From Druceiella hillmani (Eukaryota > Arthropoda > Insecta > Lepidoptera > Hepialidae), in NCBI GenBank assembly GCA_039881145.1, contig JAYKKI010000037.1, forward strand, positions 11,607,501 to 11,671,500: a stretch of 64,000 nt of DNA, given 5' to 3'. Positions 1 through 12,380 of the stretch are shown here, in pieces; the stretch's first letter is position 1; each line of letters opens with the position of its first letter. The notes beneath the pieces were generated by a model, which did no database searches, was not told the origin of the DNA, and saw only the letters and a list, made by a program, of their open reading frames with translations. The position numbers and the translations under genes are program-made.

Positions 1-2330
1 CAAAAAATGTAATCAATAAAGAATGACTGCGCAAATAAAAAAAGATCTTATTCGTCTGTTTGGGATCCAAAAAATCATATTTTTAGATTTGTGGTATGTT
101 CAAACGCGTAATAATTTAAGTATTTTCAGAACTATTACGTTATTGCTTCGATTTGATATTTACCTCACTTTACTGTGGAAAGTAACTAGTCCACCAGCCG
201 ATCAAAATACGGCAATAATAGAAAGATACAATTATAGAAAGATATAATTATATGTTATGTTAGAAATGAAACCATATTTAAATTAAATCGAAAGATTATT
301 TCATAATTATAAATTTCGTAATATGCAGTTTTTACAAATGGTTCAAATTTTAGAGAGCGATAACAAAACGCCGTATTGATTATTTGGTTAAGCTACCAGT
401 ATTCCCGTTTTACCTAAATGAGTACGGAAACTTAACAACAAAATTTGCAATTATATTTCACATTTTTGAGGTTCAAGGAACCTCCACATATTCCTAGTTA
501 TATATAGTTTTAATACACACATCAGGTTTTACTTGCACAACCAGTTATACTTAATACGAACGTTACGTATATTTTATGTATACTTTTACGCTTACGTCCA
601 CCGAGATAGAATAAGCGGCAATTGGAGTACCACCTTGCTATAATCGCACATTATTTACTTATCAGTGCAGACTATTGGAGGCAATCAATATCTTCTCTAT
701 CGCTGCAAGAAAACGGTGTTTCGTTAAATGATACCCACATAACTGAAGTCTGTTGATTTATTTACTCATAAATTTTATGTAAATTTATTTAAGTATGTAC
801 GCCACTTAAAAACTTCTGCCTTGAGTGAATTTTAAAAATAAATAGCAGTGGTTTTGTATATGTTTACATAAAGAAATATTCTTCATGCTATATATCACGT
901 CCATGGACACATATTAAAGTTAAAAAGAATATATTGACATTTATATATTTCTTTGTTTTTCACTTATGATTTTAGCACTTCATTAAAAATATAACAGATA
1001 ATAAATATAATAGATAATAAAATATCAAATTTACATTTTACTCTAAATAACCGTACATAAAAGATGATTATTTAATACAATAGTTTAACAATATTATTGA
1101 AAGAGAAATCTTCATGTTTTGAATATAAAAGTAAAATTGTATCAACATTTCTAAATTCATTTTAGCAAATTAATTATCACTTTTCCTCTTATACACCTTT
1201 AAAATGATTATATTACTCTGATTCACGCCCTTTTTCGGTTCAATGAATTTAAGATAGGAAAGATATGTTTGTCATTTAAATTTATAAGTTGAAAGTTTTG
1301 GCAAATTAACTCTACGAATAATTTATTGCTCGGGTAGATAACTTTCGGAAGAAATCAAAAAGTAATTAAGAAGTTCTAAATTGCGAACGCCAGTTAAAAT
1401 GGGGAACTCACAAAAAATGTCTTTGAATGTTAATATTATTGTTGAATAAATATCTTTATAGGCTTTCCTACTGAATGCAATATTGAGTTATATATTAGAA
1501 ATGTTTTATCAAATTTTAATTTATTTGCAAACTTTATAGCCCATCTTTAATAAGCTGTAAACTGTTACAGCGTTATTAACACGGGATTATCAATTATTTT
1601 TTTTTGTTTTTTATACATATTTTAAATTATTTCTGAAGTCATTGAATGTGCATCAGTGTATTATTTATACTGAACTAGTATCAGCAAAACCAGTGTTGTC
1701 CACATACACGATTAAAATGAATAAACTTCTACCGATATTCCATTATCAACTTTTCATTAATACGTCACTGGAGTATCTCATAATTTACACCGTTTTTCAA
1801 CTGAAATAGTTTACGCTTTTGATAGTAGTACCACCAATCGGAAAGAAAAACACGATTTCATGTGACATCATGATAAGAGGAACGTAGATAATTAGAATAT
1901 GTATATACGATAAATATTTAATAAAAGCTCCATATGTTAACAAAGTTTTTTAATTTGATTATTATTACATTTACTCAAATTAATCAAAACGTAAACAATA
2001 CAAAGATCAAACAAACAGACGAGTTGAGAAATAAAAATTTAGGGAAAAGTCTCGTGAAGTTAGAAATTTGAAAATAAAATGTCATTTAATGCATTTGATA
2101 AAATCATTTTCAATCGATGAAAATTACGAAAAACGTTATTCTCTTATTTTTTCTTTTACTAAATTTTCAGTTTTTCAATTTTGTTAAATGCAATCTTCAA
2201 CAAAACTAAATTTTGATATTTGCCATTCTCGTTGACGCAAAGGGATTGCGTTGTATTAATAAATCTTGCGAAAGTATATATGTATATGTGTGTGCATGTA
2301 TTTAAATTTATGTTTACCTGCTTGCGTGTG
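1..2330. other. AT-rich non-coding DNA, nothing recognised
   Basis: This stretch is AT-rich with frequent stops in all frames and homopolymer runs. The only open frame near the left edge (23-247, 74 codons) shows no recognisable domain and is within chance expectation. I see no transposon termini, RNA gene or coding exon. Confidence 0.6.
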
Positions 2331-2485
2331 AATGTATGTAAGCGTGGGCGGCGGCTTCGGGCAAATAGTATTAACTTAACTATTACTACGTAAAGAAGCG
2401 ACACTCACCTCCCCCCGCCAGTTTATCGTCATCCGCAGATAACGGGTACGATTCAGGATACGCTTTCCTAGGTTATCGCTTCTTG
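2331..2485 (-). other. GC-rich island with candidate minus-strand first exon
   Basis: A sharp GC-rich island lies in AT-rich surroundings. On the minus strand it holds a strong consensus splice donor, GGGGGAG|GTGAGT, with the last exon base at 2409. An ATG at 2432 would open eight codons (MTINWRGE) that reach the donor in phase 0. An alternative reading frame through the same exon gives KAYPESYPLSADDDKLAGG, but it has a stop just upstream and only a weak acceptor (CCTAG at about 2471). On the plus strand the pyrimidine run ending CCGCCAG at 2420 also resembles an acceptor. It could be a short first exon, a conserved regulatory element, or chance. No polypeptide homology is recognised. Confidence 0.25.
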
Positions 2486-2825
2486 CGTGCGCGTGTGATG
2501 TTCAATTTTGCAATATAGTGGATTTCATATAGTGACCATTTTTCTACAGCAATGTTAAATCTAAGTCACTTGAATTTAAAGCATACCTTAATACAGTTCA
2601 TGAACCTATAGAGATTTCGGATGTAACGCCGACTTCGGGTGTAGCGACTGTTTTTAATGAGTCATTTGTAACAAATTCTTAGAAATCTCATGCAGATATT
2701 ACGACCGAACTTGGCCGCGAAAGACACAAAAAGCTTTCTTATCTTTTGTTTACATCCACATGGTCAGCAACTGTGGTGACCCTCACCTTTTGTTTATAGA
2801 TATTAGCTAGGTAGGTAGGTAATCA

Positions 2826-2868
2826 TTTTGATCCCGAAATGTACATGCTGTACGTTTCGGGATCAAAA
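2826..2868. repeat. 20-bp hairpin inside the Tigger element
   Basis: The left arm at 2826-2845 (TTTTGATCCCGAAATGTACA) pairs with 2849-2868 (TGTACGTTTCGGGATCAAAA). There is a 3-nt loop and one T/G wobble position. It lies between the left terminal repeat and the transposase start. It may be a subterminal transposase-binding palindrome or a snap-back mutation. Confidence 0.85.
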
Positions 2869-2929
2869 GGATTCAGTTATAAAGTGATATTCTCAGTAGC
2901 AACTGTGTTTAGTAAACTTTTGAATAAGT

Positions 2930-4066
2930 GTGGCTCCTAGACGCTCATCGGCGGAAATCATTTCAAAATTGAAAAATGATGGAAACTATACTGATTTGTG
3001 CAAAGAATACAACGTTTCCTATTCCACAATATTTACGATGTGGAAAAACCGTGATAAAATATCAGAATGCTTTGAATCAAAATCCTTGAAAATTAAGGAA
3101 AATCGTAAACCGAAGCATAAAGATGTCGAAAATGCCTTCTAGTGTGGTTTAAAGTTCAAAGAACCCACGATGTACTTTTGAGCAGTAGTCTGCTGCAAGA
3201 AAAGGCTAATCATTTTGCAAAACTGTTTGTAAAAATGGTTTTGAGTATTCTGAGAGCTGTATTTACCGATTTTGTCAACGACACGGTATTGTAGTAGGCA
3301 AATCTTGCGGAGAAGCCTGTAGTGTATCGCAAAGTGACTGTGAAAAAAATAATTTTATTTACTGACAATTGCCCAGCTTATCTTAAAATTGAGAATCTGA
3401 TCAACATATGACTGGCATCTTTACCACCAAATACTACATCAGTGATTCAACCAATTAATCGAGGGATAATTAAAACCCTCAAAAGTCATTATCGGAAGAT
3501 TTTAGTGCAGAAAATGATGGAGGAAAAACGGCAGACCCAGTTTCCGTTAATCTTTTAGATACCATTGAAATGGTAATTACAGCATGGGCTTGAGTGACTT
3601 CGGATAAAATCAAAAAGTGTTTTCTACACGCTGGGTTCTGTAAATCTTCGGCTATCACAATAATTGACGACGACTCCGATGATGAATAGGACATACTATT
3701 AGCAAAGTTGACAACAACATCGTCAAGCGAAACAAATACTGTGAATTGGGAAACATATGTTGATATTGATAGTGACAGAACTTATCACCGCTAGCAGTAT
3801 GTTCGATAGTGAAAATAATGAAACTGTTGTTCCATTACATACGACGCTTGATGAGGAATATGAAGAGGAAGAAGAGGATTGCAAGGAAGACGAGATTCCT
3901 ACAACTAAAGATGTATAATGTGTTGTATCTAAGCTCAAAGGATATTGTTTATTTGGTGATGGAAAGGATATTACAGACATTGAACGAATAATGGAAATAG
4001 AATACACCCTGCAGCGTACACTAGCTCAAAAAAATAAATTAAAGCAAAGTAATATTATAAAATATT
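2930..4066 (+). pseudogene. Tigger/jerky-like transposase pseudogene
   Basis: The frame starts at 2930, where GTG probably replaces an ancestral ATG. It opens with a CENP-B/psq-type helix-turn-helix: PRRSSAEIISKLKNDGNY followed by CKEYNVSYSTIFTMWKNRDK. After a stop at 3140-3142 the homology resumes in another frame (VWFKVQRTHDVLLSSSLLQE, about 3142-3230), then shifts again (FCQRHGIVVGKSCGEACS, about 3270-3330), matching the second DNA-binding domain. It then jumps into the DDE domain at LFTDNCPAYLKIENL (about 3357-3400), so the first catalytic Asp and roughly 100 residues are deleted. The motif usually reading PMDQG is PINRG at 3451-3465, so the third catalytic Asp is Asn. An acidic C-terminal tail follows (DEEYEEEEEDCKEDE, about 3850-3895). 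Sequence and family both say it is dead. Confidence 0.82.
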
Positions 4067-4226
4067 TTAAATGTGTCAATGATTAACTACATGTGCAAAT
4101 ACTTTCAACAATAAATGATTATAAATAAACTGTATACATATGTTTGTATCTATTTACCTTTGCCTGTTACGACTTCCGTACATTACGACGAAATCCCTTC
4201 TATGTCGTTACATCAGAAATCCACTG

Positions 4227-7200
4227 AATTTGATTGAGTTTAACTTGTGGAATTCAGTGTTAATTGATAACTATTTATAATAATTCAATATAACGGTCCG
4301 TTATTCCGCTTTGTACGATTTGTTAGAAAGCAATAAAATCACTAAGGATAGGAGATTATTTTGTTTACCTATTTTGTTTGTTATAAATAATTTCGTTTTG
4401 TTATCACCATGTTATTTGATTAGTACCTATAATTTTGTGTCTACAATCAATGAGCAGTTTTAAATTTGTAACTTTTCTTAAAAATCATTGTTTTGTTTGA
4501 ACGCAATGTGGTTGGAATAAGTATCGTTGAAGTGTCGGCCACAGGCTTATTATATTGTTTATTAAGAGGTATTTCATATTAAGCTAATCTAATGAAATGA
4601 AAAGTACCACGAAGACAATATTTTAGTTTATCATATTGATAAATAAACAAAATTAATTTTTATTTAAGATTTTATTTCGTTTTCAGGATCCACACTAAGT
4701 ACCTTTTTTCAAATTCTATCTTAATATTATTATTATCAAATCACTTATACTCAATTAAATGTATAGTATAAAATATTTATTTATATAATTACATTTTTAC
4801 AATTAGGTAATAATAAACACGTGCGCGCCAGTACAAAGTTACCGCACCAGCGTCATTCGATCGACGCTATTGGTCAGAAAGAGAAATTGCTATGTTGCTG
4901 ACTTATAGCGTCAACTCGCTCGATCAGCGTGATTATCCGCAACGGTCGAGACCGATATGTAGTAATAATAAATATTCTTTAGGATTAGGCTTCAATTAGG
5001 AATATCTTTTGAAAAACTGAACTTCTGATTATTTACTTTTTAATTGAACTGGCATATGTATTTTGCTCTTCTGTTTGCGAGGTAATAACCATCGTATCTT
5101 TTATCTATAGTATGTAGAAGTCGTTAACATCTGATCACACGATTGTCTTGTGAGTAGATCCTATAAATATATTTGAATTAGAATTTAGTTTAGTTTAAAT
5201 AAGAATTTATAATTATGACAAAGCAATTCAACATTATCATAAGTTGCATACGATTATCATGCGAGTGTCGGACAACCCCGATGGTTAATACCATTTTGCC
5301 TATAACCAACAGATCATCTTAACGTAAAGATACAATATCAACAAGTTAGGATTATTTTCCCCTCATATTACTGTTGACCATGTTTATATACCTAGTGATA
5401 ATTTTTTAAAACACGCCTATGTAAATATAAATTTAGGTGTGGAAATTAAAGTCTGCATATCGCTAAAACTGTATAATAAAAAAAATATGCTTGACATAAG
5501 CATGAATAGAACCCACACTGCGAAGTTTCCGCACACATTTAGGCACTACTTTTTAGAGCGCATCTTATTTCTATTAAGCTATTAACAAATATTAATTTTT
5601 CACAACGCAAATATTGTGCCTGATACATTTTGACAGACGCAAAGGGAGCAATTGGAGATTTAGAAAAATTAAACAATTGGAGATTTAGAAAAATCGTTGT
5701 AGTTTCTCTGTTTATTTTCTAGTCAGATTTTACCCACAGTATTTTTTATGATTCTTGGTTCAGTGATTTCGGAAATAAGGAGGGAAAGAATGCCATATTT
5801 TTGCATATTTTAGGAATATTTTTTTAAACGCCTAATTTAAAATATAAAAAAATATTGGGTCAAAATGAATTGAGTAAACCAATGCCAAAAAAATTAACCT
5901 CGTCACACAATGACAATTTTCGTGTTTAGTTGAATGTTCATAAAACCATTTGTTAAATAATGTTAAATACTTTTTTTGTTATACAACTATTACATCAACT
6001 ATATTCTGTAATCAGCTTAAAATTTGGGACTTGAATTCCATCGGAAACGTTCCCTGATATTACAAAAATTACTTGATTTAATTTTTTGAAGCTGGACTGA
6101 GAAATGATTGCACATCCCATTATTCACCTGACTTGGTTACTTTCGTCTTTTTTTTTATTTAGGTCATTAATAAACACTTTATGTAAAAAAATATGACGAA
6201 GAGCACTGTCTCAGAGATTTTGTTGCCGAATTTTTCAATTGAAATCTGTGATTTTCTATTTTAATTCTATCCATACTTAGCCAAACATAAGAAGGTAAGT
6301 AGTCGACGATAAAGTATTTGCTATATATTATTTTTTACAATAAACTGAGATAAAATGATAATTTCACTTGAATCTGCCATTAATCTATGAATGGAACATT
6401 CATAAGTGTTTTTATGACTCACTAGTTCATTGTACAAGCATAAGCCATATTCTCGTAAAAACGTTTATTTCTATTTTATTATTAACTCAACATATCATAT
6501 TACTTTAAATTGAAATGGAGTAAAATAACAAAATAATACATTCTAAGATATAAATTGTTTCACTATAAAATTCATGGTATTAATATAGTCTATATTTATA
6601 TAAGGTCCCGATTCGTAACCGTCTGAATGTCGACTTATATCCTAAATGAATCTGAAATATGTTTAGTTTCATAATAACTTTCAATGTCATTACAACATTG
6701 TTAATAATTTACGATCATTTATCTTGTAAAATAATGATGCAAGAGTGTGTAACTTTTGAATTCTGATTTACAAAGAACTCTATCGCTTATCTCTTAATCT
6801 CAAAAGTGTTTTAATTTTGTGGCGCACATTATCAAAATTTCCTCTACTAGTTACGCTAATTACAAATATATCAAGAATGCGTAGTTATATTCACAGTAAT
6901 ATTATCAAGGTTCCGTATTAAAATTACTGGGTCAGTTCAAACCATATTGGAAAAGACATGAATTGTTTTACATTTAAGCGAGTTGAATTAAAACCGGACG
7001 GCAGACCAAAGGGATGACGGAAAAATTTATACAGGGATGACGGAAAATTTCAGAAATGGTTATTCAGTTTCAATAAAGCTATATAACGCTTCTATATTAC
7101 TCTGTTTATTTTATAGAGTTCCATAGACAAATGGCATAAATGGAACTTCATTACCATCATAACTATTTTAAGATAAGAACGATAGGAAAAATAAATATTT

Positions 7201-8060
7201 TAATATTTTTAAATATACCTACATAAAAATTAGGGATGAAACATTTTTTTCTAACAGACACCGTAGAATGGGATATAATTGAAGAAATATAGAATATAAT
7301 AAAGAAAAGAATATAGAAATGAATATAATTGATTTTTTTAAATACAAACAAAATATGTGATACGTAATAAGATTAAGATTATTCCATAAAATATGAGTCT
7401 CTAAAACGTTTTTAGATGAACTCCTCCATCCCTTGCACCTTTAAGTTTATAACTGCATATGTTAAAAAAATATTAGGTAAGTATTTCAATGCAAATTAAT
7501 TTTTATCAGCTTCCTGCAATCAGTTAAATAGATTTATTATTCTTGAGCCTAGTTATTAGTCTTGGACCCTTGACAGATATACTAGGCAATACATAATAAA
7601 TAATAGTAAAAATATTTGTAAAAGTTGAGTATTTCTGTTATATAATAATATTTTTAACACACTCTCAAATGTTTAAACTCTAATGTGCACCTAATTTTGT
7701 AAGCAACACCTATATAAAGATTTCCACTCATACTTAAGGAATAACTCCTTCTTTCTGAAATTATTACAGACCAGTTCTTGTTCGTACATACACACTTACT
7801 TACCTTCACTAAAATTAAATTCTGATTTTGAAGAAGTTGGCCGCTGTTTCATTGTCGTCCACCCTATTTTAGAAGAAAGTGGTGAGAAAATGTAAAATAT
7901 CAGTCTTTTACTGACATGTGAAAATTTTTGCCACTTTGCAAACCCCTTGTGATTATCTCATGACGAAACCTCCGAAATGGAAAACCAGAATGTAACAATA
8001 AATCTGCCATATAGCCCTCATACAAAGCATCCATTATAACTTCTTAAAAGTTTATCTGTT
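4227..8060. other. AT-rich non-coding DNA with a CpG-rich patch at 4818-4945
   Basis: No coding frame or transposon terminus is recognisable. A short CpG-rich patch at 4818-4945 contains CACGTGCGCGCC and CGATCGACGC and could be regulatory. A 21-bp exact direct repeat, CAATTGGAGATTTAGAAAAAT, occurs at 5649 and 5674. GGGATGACGGAAAA occurs twice near 7011 and 7035. A minus open frame at 7163-7351 is low-complexity and not credible. Confidence 0.55.
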
Positions 8061-8062
8061 TC

Positions 8063-8215
8063 TTATCGCCGGTAACTTTTTGTCTCCCCCGAACGGCCTG
8101 ACCGGTGCGAATGGCCCCAGGCCCACACCGCGGCCCTCGAAATAAAACGAAGCGGACGGCTCGTACGCAGGCAAAAGTTCGTGGGAAAAATTGTACAAGG
8201 TTTCAATAATTCAGA
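8063..8215. other. GC/CpG-rich island
   Basis: A sharply GC-rich block (GGCCTGACCGG, CACACCGCGGCCC) sits in AT-rich DNA. A minus open frame (8063-8311) crosses it. A CAG|GTAAAT donor at 8255 preceded by an AG acceptor at 8299 could frame a 44-nt exon, but the upstream tract is poor in pyrimidines and no domain is recognised. A conserved regulatory element is at least as likely. Confidence 0.3.
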
Positions 8216-8299
8216 GCGAAGGAAACTTATATTTCGTTCATATCCGATATTTACCTGCTTCATATTTCGTTGTAAACTGTTCACGAAATGGTTTATGTC

Positions 8300-9235
8300 T
8301 GTATCAATCAATAAAACGTTGGCAGGTTGAAATATAACGCTTTATGTAATAAATGTGCTGTGCAATTGTACTCGTTACTTATTGCTGATGAATTTTGCTA
8401 CAGCTGCTATGTTTCTGCACTCTTTCTTGTTATCCAGATAGTAATCATTTATTAAGTTTAAAAGACAATATTCTCTTCAAGTTTAAATAAATATCGACCG
8501 TAACCATTATACAAATGGCAAAACGATGGCTAAAAAATCATTTTACACATTTTTAGGGTGTCGTAATGAAGCAAGAAACCATTATAAATTCATTACGTTC
8601 ACGCGTTTGTCACAGTCTTAGAGTTTCTAGAGATTTAGACCTATGTTCGTGAAATTCTCAAGGTGGGTTCTTCAGATAAAAATCGTAATAATATGTAACA
8701 AAATATTTAAAAAAAATTAATATACTGAGGAAGTATTTTAAATTTAATACACGAATGATTGAGGCGAAAAAAATTTTCGAGGTACCACATCGGGCGTAAC
8801 ATCATCATGTGGATCTTAAAATATAAAATTAAGGTTTTATTCATCATATTCAAGCCTGTTTGTGAAATATCAAACTTCAAAGGAATATACTATGTATCCC
8901 CCATAAACCAATTTCTAATATTTACCCATAGTTTGAAAATCTAAATGTGTCACTCTAGTGTTTAGTTTTAACTTTCAATTAAAATTATTTCAGTTAAATT
9001 GCGTCAAATATTTCAAAATATGTAAATATCCAGTATTCTAGTTTATGCATGTTTCGACACGCACTTAACCAATTTATTTTTTTTTTATTATCTATACAAT
9101 ATTTATTATCTAACGATTTATCATTTATTAGATTACCATTTTTTGATATTCCACTAAATTATTACTTCATTATTCTGTTTAAATCTAATATTTTTGCTGA
9201 ATACTTATTCACATAAAATAATATTAAGTAAAATC
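8300..9235. other. AT-rich non-coding DNA, nothing recognised
   Basis: No repeat ends, RNA genes or believable exons were seen. The plus open frame at 8759-8944 is lysine/isoleucine-rich without a domain. Confidence 0.55.
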
Positions 9236-9258
9236 TATATATATATATATATATATAT
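9236..9258. repeat. (TA)n array, left flank of the 173-bp satellite
   Basis: A short TA dinucleotide run directly abuts CCTACGGAACACA, the inverted match of the satellite's right end. Confidence 0.95.
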
Positions 9259-9916
9259 CCTACGGAACACAAAAAAAAATTGAAAAAAATTTACATGGTT
9301 TTAAAAGTATTAAGAATTTTTCTCTCTAGCAGTCGAAAGTATAGAAAGAAGTAAAATATTTGGGGGTCTGTTCTGAGGGTCAGGTGTGTGTTTCGAAGGT
9401 TAAGAGTCGGTTTAAATTTTGTGTTAGGTCTTAAGAATCAATAAAACAATTTTTAGCAAAAATATAGATGGGTTTAAAAGTATTAAGAGTATTTATCTCT
9501 TGCTATCGGAAGTATAGACAGAAGTAAAATATTTAGGGGTGAGTTCTGAAAGTTAGGGTTTTGTACCGAAGGTCGGCGGTAAGTTTAATTTTTGTGTTAG
9601 GTCTTAGGATTATTAAAAAATATGTTTAAGAAAAATTTAGATGGGTTTAAAAGTATTAAGACCATTTACTTCTTGCAGTCGGAAGTTTCGACAGAAGTAA
9701 AATATTTACGGGTGGGATCTGACGATTAGAGGTGGGTTCCGTAGGTCGAGAGTAAGTTTAAATTTTGTATTAAGTCTTAAGAATTAATAAAAAATACATT
9801 TAAGAAAAATTTAGATGGGTATAAAAGTATTAAGAGTATTTTTCTCTTGCAGTCGGAAGTATAGACAGAAGTAAAATATTTAGGGGTGGGTACTGAAGTT
9901 TAGAGGTGTGTTCCGT

Positions 9917-9919
<3 letters not shown>
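9259..9919. repeat. 173-bp tandem satellite, about 3.6 units, with inverted ends
   Basis: Units beginning ATGGGTTTAAAAGTATTAAG or a variant start at 9295, 9468, 9641 and 9814, so the period is exactly 173 bp three times. The last unit is cut at about 105 bp. Each unit contains a conserved AGAAGTAAAATATTTRGGGG box and a GTTCCGTAGG-like box; the units are clearly diverged. The array is enclosed by the 13-bp inverted pair CCTACGGAACACA (9259-9271) and TGTGTTCCGTAGG (9907-9919), each followed outward by (TA)n. This could be an ordinary satellite, or the tandem core of a non-autonomous transposon whose termini are the inverted ends. Confidence 0.9.

Positions 9920-9975
<56 letters not shown>
9920..9975. 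repeat. (TA)n array, right flank of the 173-bp satellite
   Basis: A TA run with one TTT interruption begins immediately after TTCCGTAGG. Confidence 0.95.
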
Positions 9976-10617
9976 CACATATGATATGGTAAAACAGTAA
10001 AGTTAAAGGTCTGTTTTGTTTATTGTTTTTTTTTGAGAAAATAGTCTATAGAAAGTAAAGACATATTTCCTGTTTAACTTATTTTATTTATCTATATACC
10101 TCCTCGATATGTTTTACTTGTTTATTCAAATTACTTAAAAATCTAAGAAAAATTGGTGTATCTTAATATTGAATATACACGTCTATACATCAAATATATT
10201 GTGGAATTCAGATACTACAAATTCAGTTCGCAATATTTTTGGAATGTTTATCTCTATGCCCGTTTAATAGCACATCACGCTAACATTAGTGGACGAATTT
10301 AGATTTTTCACTGTTTCATTATAGATAGAGGAAGAATACGAAATATGAAGCGTTTTTGTAATTTTCGTCTTTCTGTCCGTCAGTATATTTTGTACATACT
10401 TCAATTAAGATTGCTAAGTAAATCCTAATGATGTTTTCATGGCGTTATTTTCAATAGTTTAAATAATAAATTTATATATTAGATATGGTCTTAGAATATT
10501 GGAAAGTTAAGTGTCAGCTCAATAAAGATGATGGATATAGTTAACCATTTTTCATTTCACTGTCACTAACAATTGGATAAAGAAAGACCACAATAGAATT
10601 TTGGGCAAAAATTTTCA

Positions 10618-10740
10618 ATTTTTTTTCCTGTTTAAGGACCCGTAGCCAAATTTTGCAAAACGGAACCCATATAATTTTGTCATGACTTTATGTTTGTCTG
10701 TATGTTACAACATCATAACTCTTTCAATTTAAGTTCGATC
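10618..10740 (+). repeat. Dispersed GGTTCCGTA-type repeat, copy 1
   Basis: The order AAGGACCCGTAGCCAAATTT, then AAACGGAACCCAT, then TTTGTCTGTATG is that of an interspersed repeat I recognise as common in Lepidoptera. The copy is diverged and lacks visible ends. Related copies lie near 36.2 (minus), 42.3 and 56.7 kb. Confidence 0.55.
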
Positions 10741-12163
10741 ATCATTGAATTTTGCGCGCACACGTAAATTAATTGCGCCAATACGTAAAAGAAAATGCTG
10801 TTTTATTTTTTTTGCAAATCTGAAAGGAGATGAATTTTTTTCCCAAACCTGGGAAAAAGGCCTTTTAAAATATAATTAAACAAATTACATGCATTATTTT
10901 ATACAAAGTATCTTTTACGAGATTTAAATCCCCGGAATATCAAATAGTGTAATCCTATCTAACTTTCTAACTGTGCGTATAAAAAATCTTAAAACAATTC
11001 GGTAGTGGAATTGAATAAATATTAAAATGAAAAATTAGTTTAATTAACTTGTATTAATCAACTGAAAAGATACAGGCAATCAAGTTTTATATATTGCGCC
11101 TGTGAAATATGTGCTAGCCAATCTCTCTGCATATTGAGAAATAATATTAATATGTGAGTAAGGAATCATCATAGAATAAGTTCTAACCATACTTAATAAG
11201 TTTATTTACCTCTCCACTTATATTTTTTTTCCACAATGTCTTAATGATAAATACTACATGGATAGTGCTTGAATGCAATTGTAAAGCACACTCCTCAATT
11301 CATCTGTCATGCAAATAATGGACACACTTCCTTTCTTTTTTTGTTCCTTTCTTTCCGTTTCCGTTATATTCATATCCAATTAAATAATACTTCAAAAGTC
11401 ACTTTACAATTAGCCATATAACAGCGTTCTCGCACACAAGAAAGACCGTGTGGCGGTCGACCGTAGATAATGCACTCCAGCGGCTGGTCAATGAATAGAA
11501 AAGACAACAATGCCAAACTGCGACAGGTAACGTTTACTGGGAAGTTCGCTCCAACAAATTTTAAAATAAACGCTCTCCACAATACTCTTGGTTTATGAGT
11601 GCAGACGCCGTGCCGTCTGCTAAATCTATTTTATATTGCGATGTGTACTATTACCTATTATATTAGTATATTAATAATAGGAGTCGCTATAATTTAAAAA
11701 ACGAGGAATTTTTTGTAATGCATAATTATATCATGAGCAAAAATAATAAAAAAGCTTCACTAAAATTCTACGATTTAGATATTACTATTTCTTGATTATT
11801 GTTGTTTTAAAGCACTTGTATTGCAGTAATATTGCGGTAGTAATGGCCAATTTTAGAAAACAAAATTTGCGGAAGGTGCACTTTTTTATTTGTATGTTGA
11901 TCAAAAATAAGTTCATATTAAGAAGACGAAAGTCTATGAAACAGGTTTTTAGTTTCGATAGTTTGATATTTTTATTAGTGTATTTATAAATCAGAGTCGC
12001 ATTGATTTCAAAAACATATTAAATATGAGTAGAACTCGTAATACGAGGGTTCTGTAAAAACATGAGCATTTATAAATATTTAAGGTACGTATTATTTCAA
12101 TTTAACTATTTTTTCTAAGGATGCTACTCCAACTAGTGAAGGCTGGCAGTCAGCTCTGCGTAT
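10741..12163. other. AT-rich non-coding DNA with a GC-rich island at 11395-11585
   Basis: The island contains GTGTGGCGGTCGACCG and a plus-strand donor-like GCGACAG|GTAACG at about 11526. A short frame through it (VWRSTVDNALQRLVNE) ends in a stop before the donor. The minus frame 11370-11582 shows no domain. Whether this is an old transposon scrap or a conserved regulatory element is not resolved. The rest is unremarkable. Confidence 0.4.
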
Positions 12164-12380
12164 TTAGTCTTGTCCTTGGCGAGACGAAGAAAGAGCACTA
12201 GTGATCCATGTCCATTCTCGGATGTTGCGCAACCATGACTTTCTTCTACGATCAGATTTCCTTCCCCTGGTAACTTTTCGTGTGATTAGCTTTAAGAGCT
12301 CGTACTTGTCATGCTTGCGAATATGCCCCCGGATATATAACTTTACGTTCTTTGATAATTTGCAAAAGCTTGCGTTTCTT
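12164..12380 (-). pseudogene. Non-LTR retrotransposon reverse transcriptase, C-terminal fragment
   Basis: The minus strand reads LYIRGHIRKHDKYELLKLI, then a basic stretch RGRKSDRRRKSWLRNIREWT. This is the typical C-terminal tail of endonuclease/reverse-transcriptase proteins of insect non-LTR elements: GH..RHD.YELL followed by RGR.R.SWL.NIREW. Only this tail remains; no catalytic core was found upstream. It is a truncated dead fragment, and the exact clade cannot be assigned. Confidence 0.6.

Larger units (their letters stand above)
2607..4226 (+). mobile_element. Degenerate Tigger/pogo-type DNA transposon
   Basis: An approximately 1.6-kb element is bounded by diverged terminal inverted repeats. 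The left end reads GATTTCGGATGTAACGCCG (2612 onward). The reverse complement of the right end reads GATTTCTGATGTAACGACA, ending in CCACTG at 4226. Inside lies a decayed transposase frame on the plus strand (2930-4066). The family (Tc1/mariner superfamily, pogo branch, jerky/CENP-B-like transposases) moves by cut and paste at TA sites. The left end abuts a TA but no clean TA duplication is visible at the right. The copy is inactive: internal deletion, frameshifts, stops, and loss of the last catalytic Asp. Confidence 0.8.

Noticed and set aside
8249..8300. Possible 44-nt minus-strand exon between an AG at 8299 and a CAG|GTAAAT donor at 8255
   Set aside because: The acceptor lacks a pyrimidine tract and nothing supports the peptide; donor-like words are frequent by chance.
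9259..9919. Considered as a CRISPR-like array because of its regular spacing
   Set aside because: The whole 173-bp unit repeats with no unique spacers, and the DNA is eukaryotic; it is a satellite.
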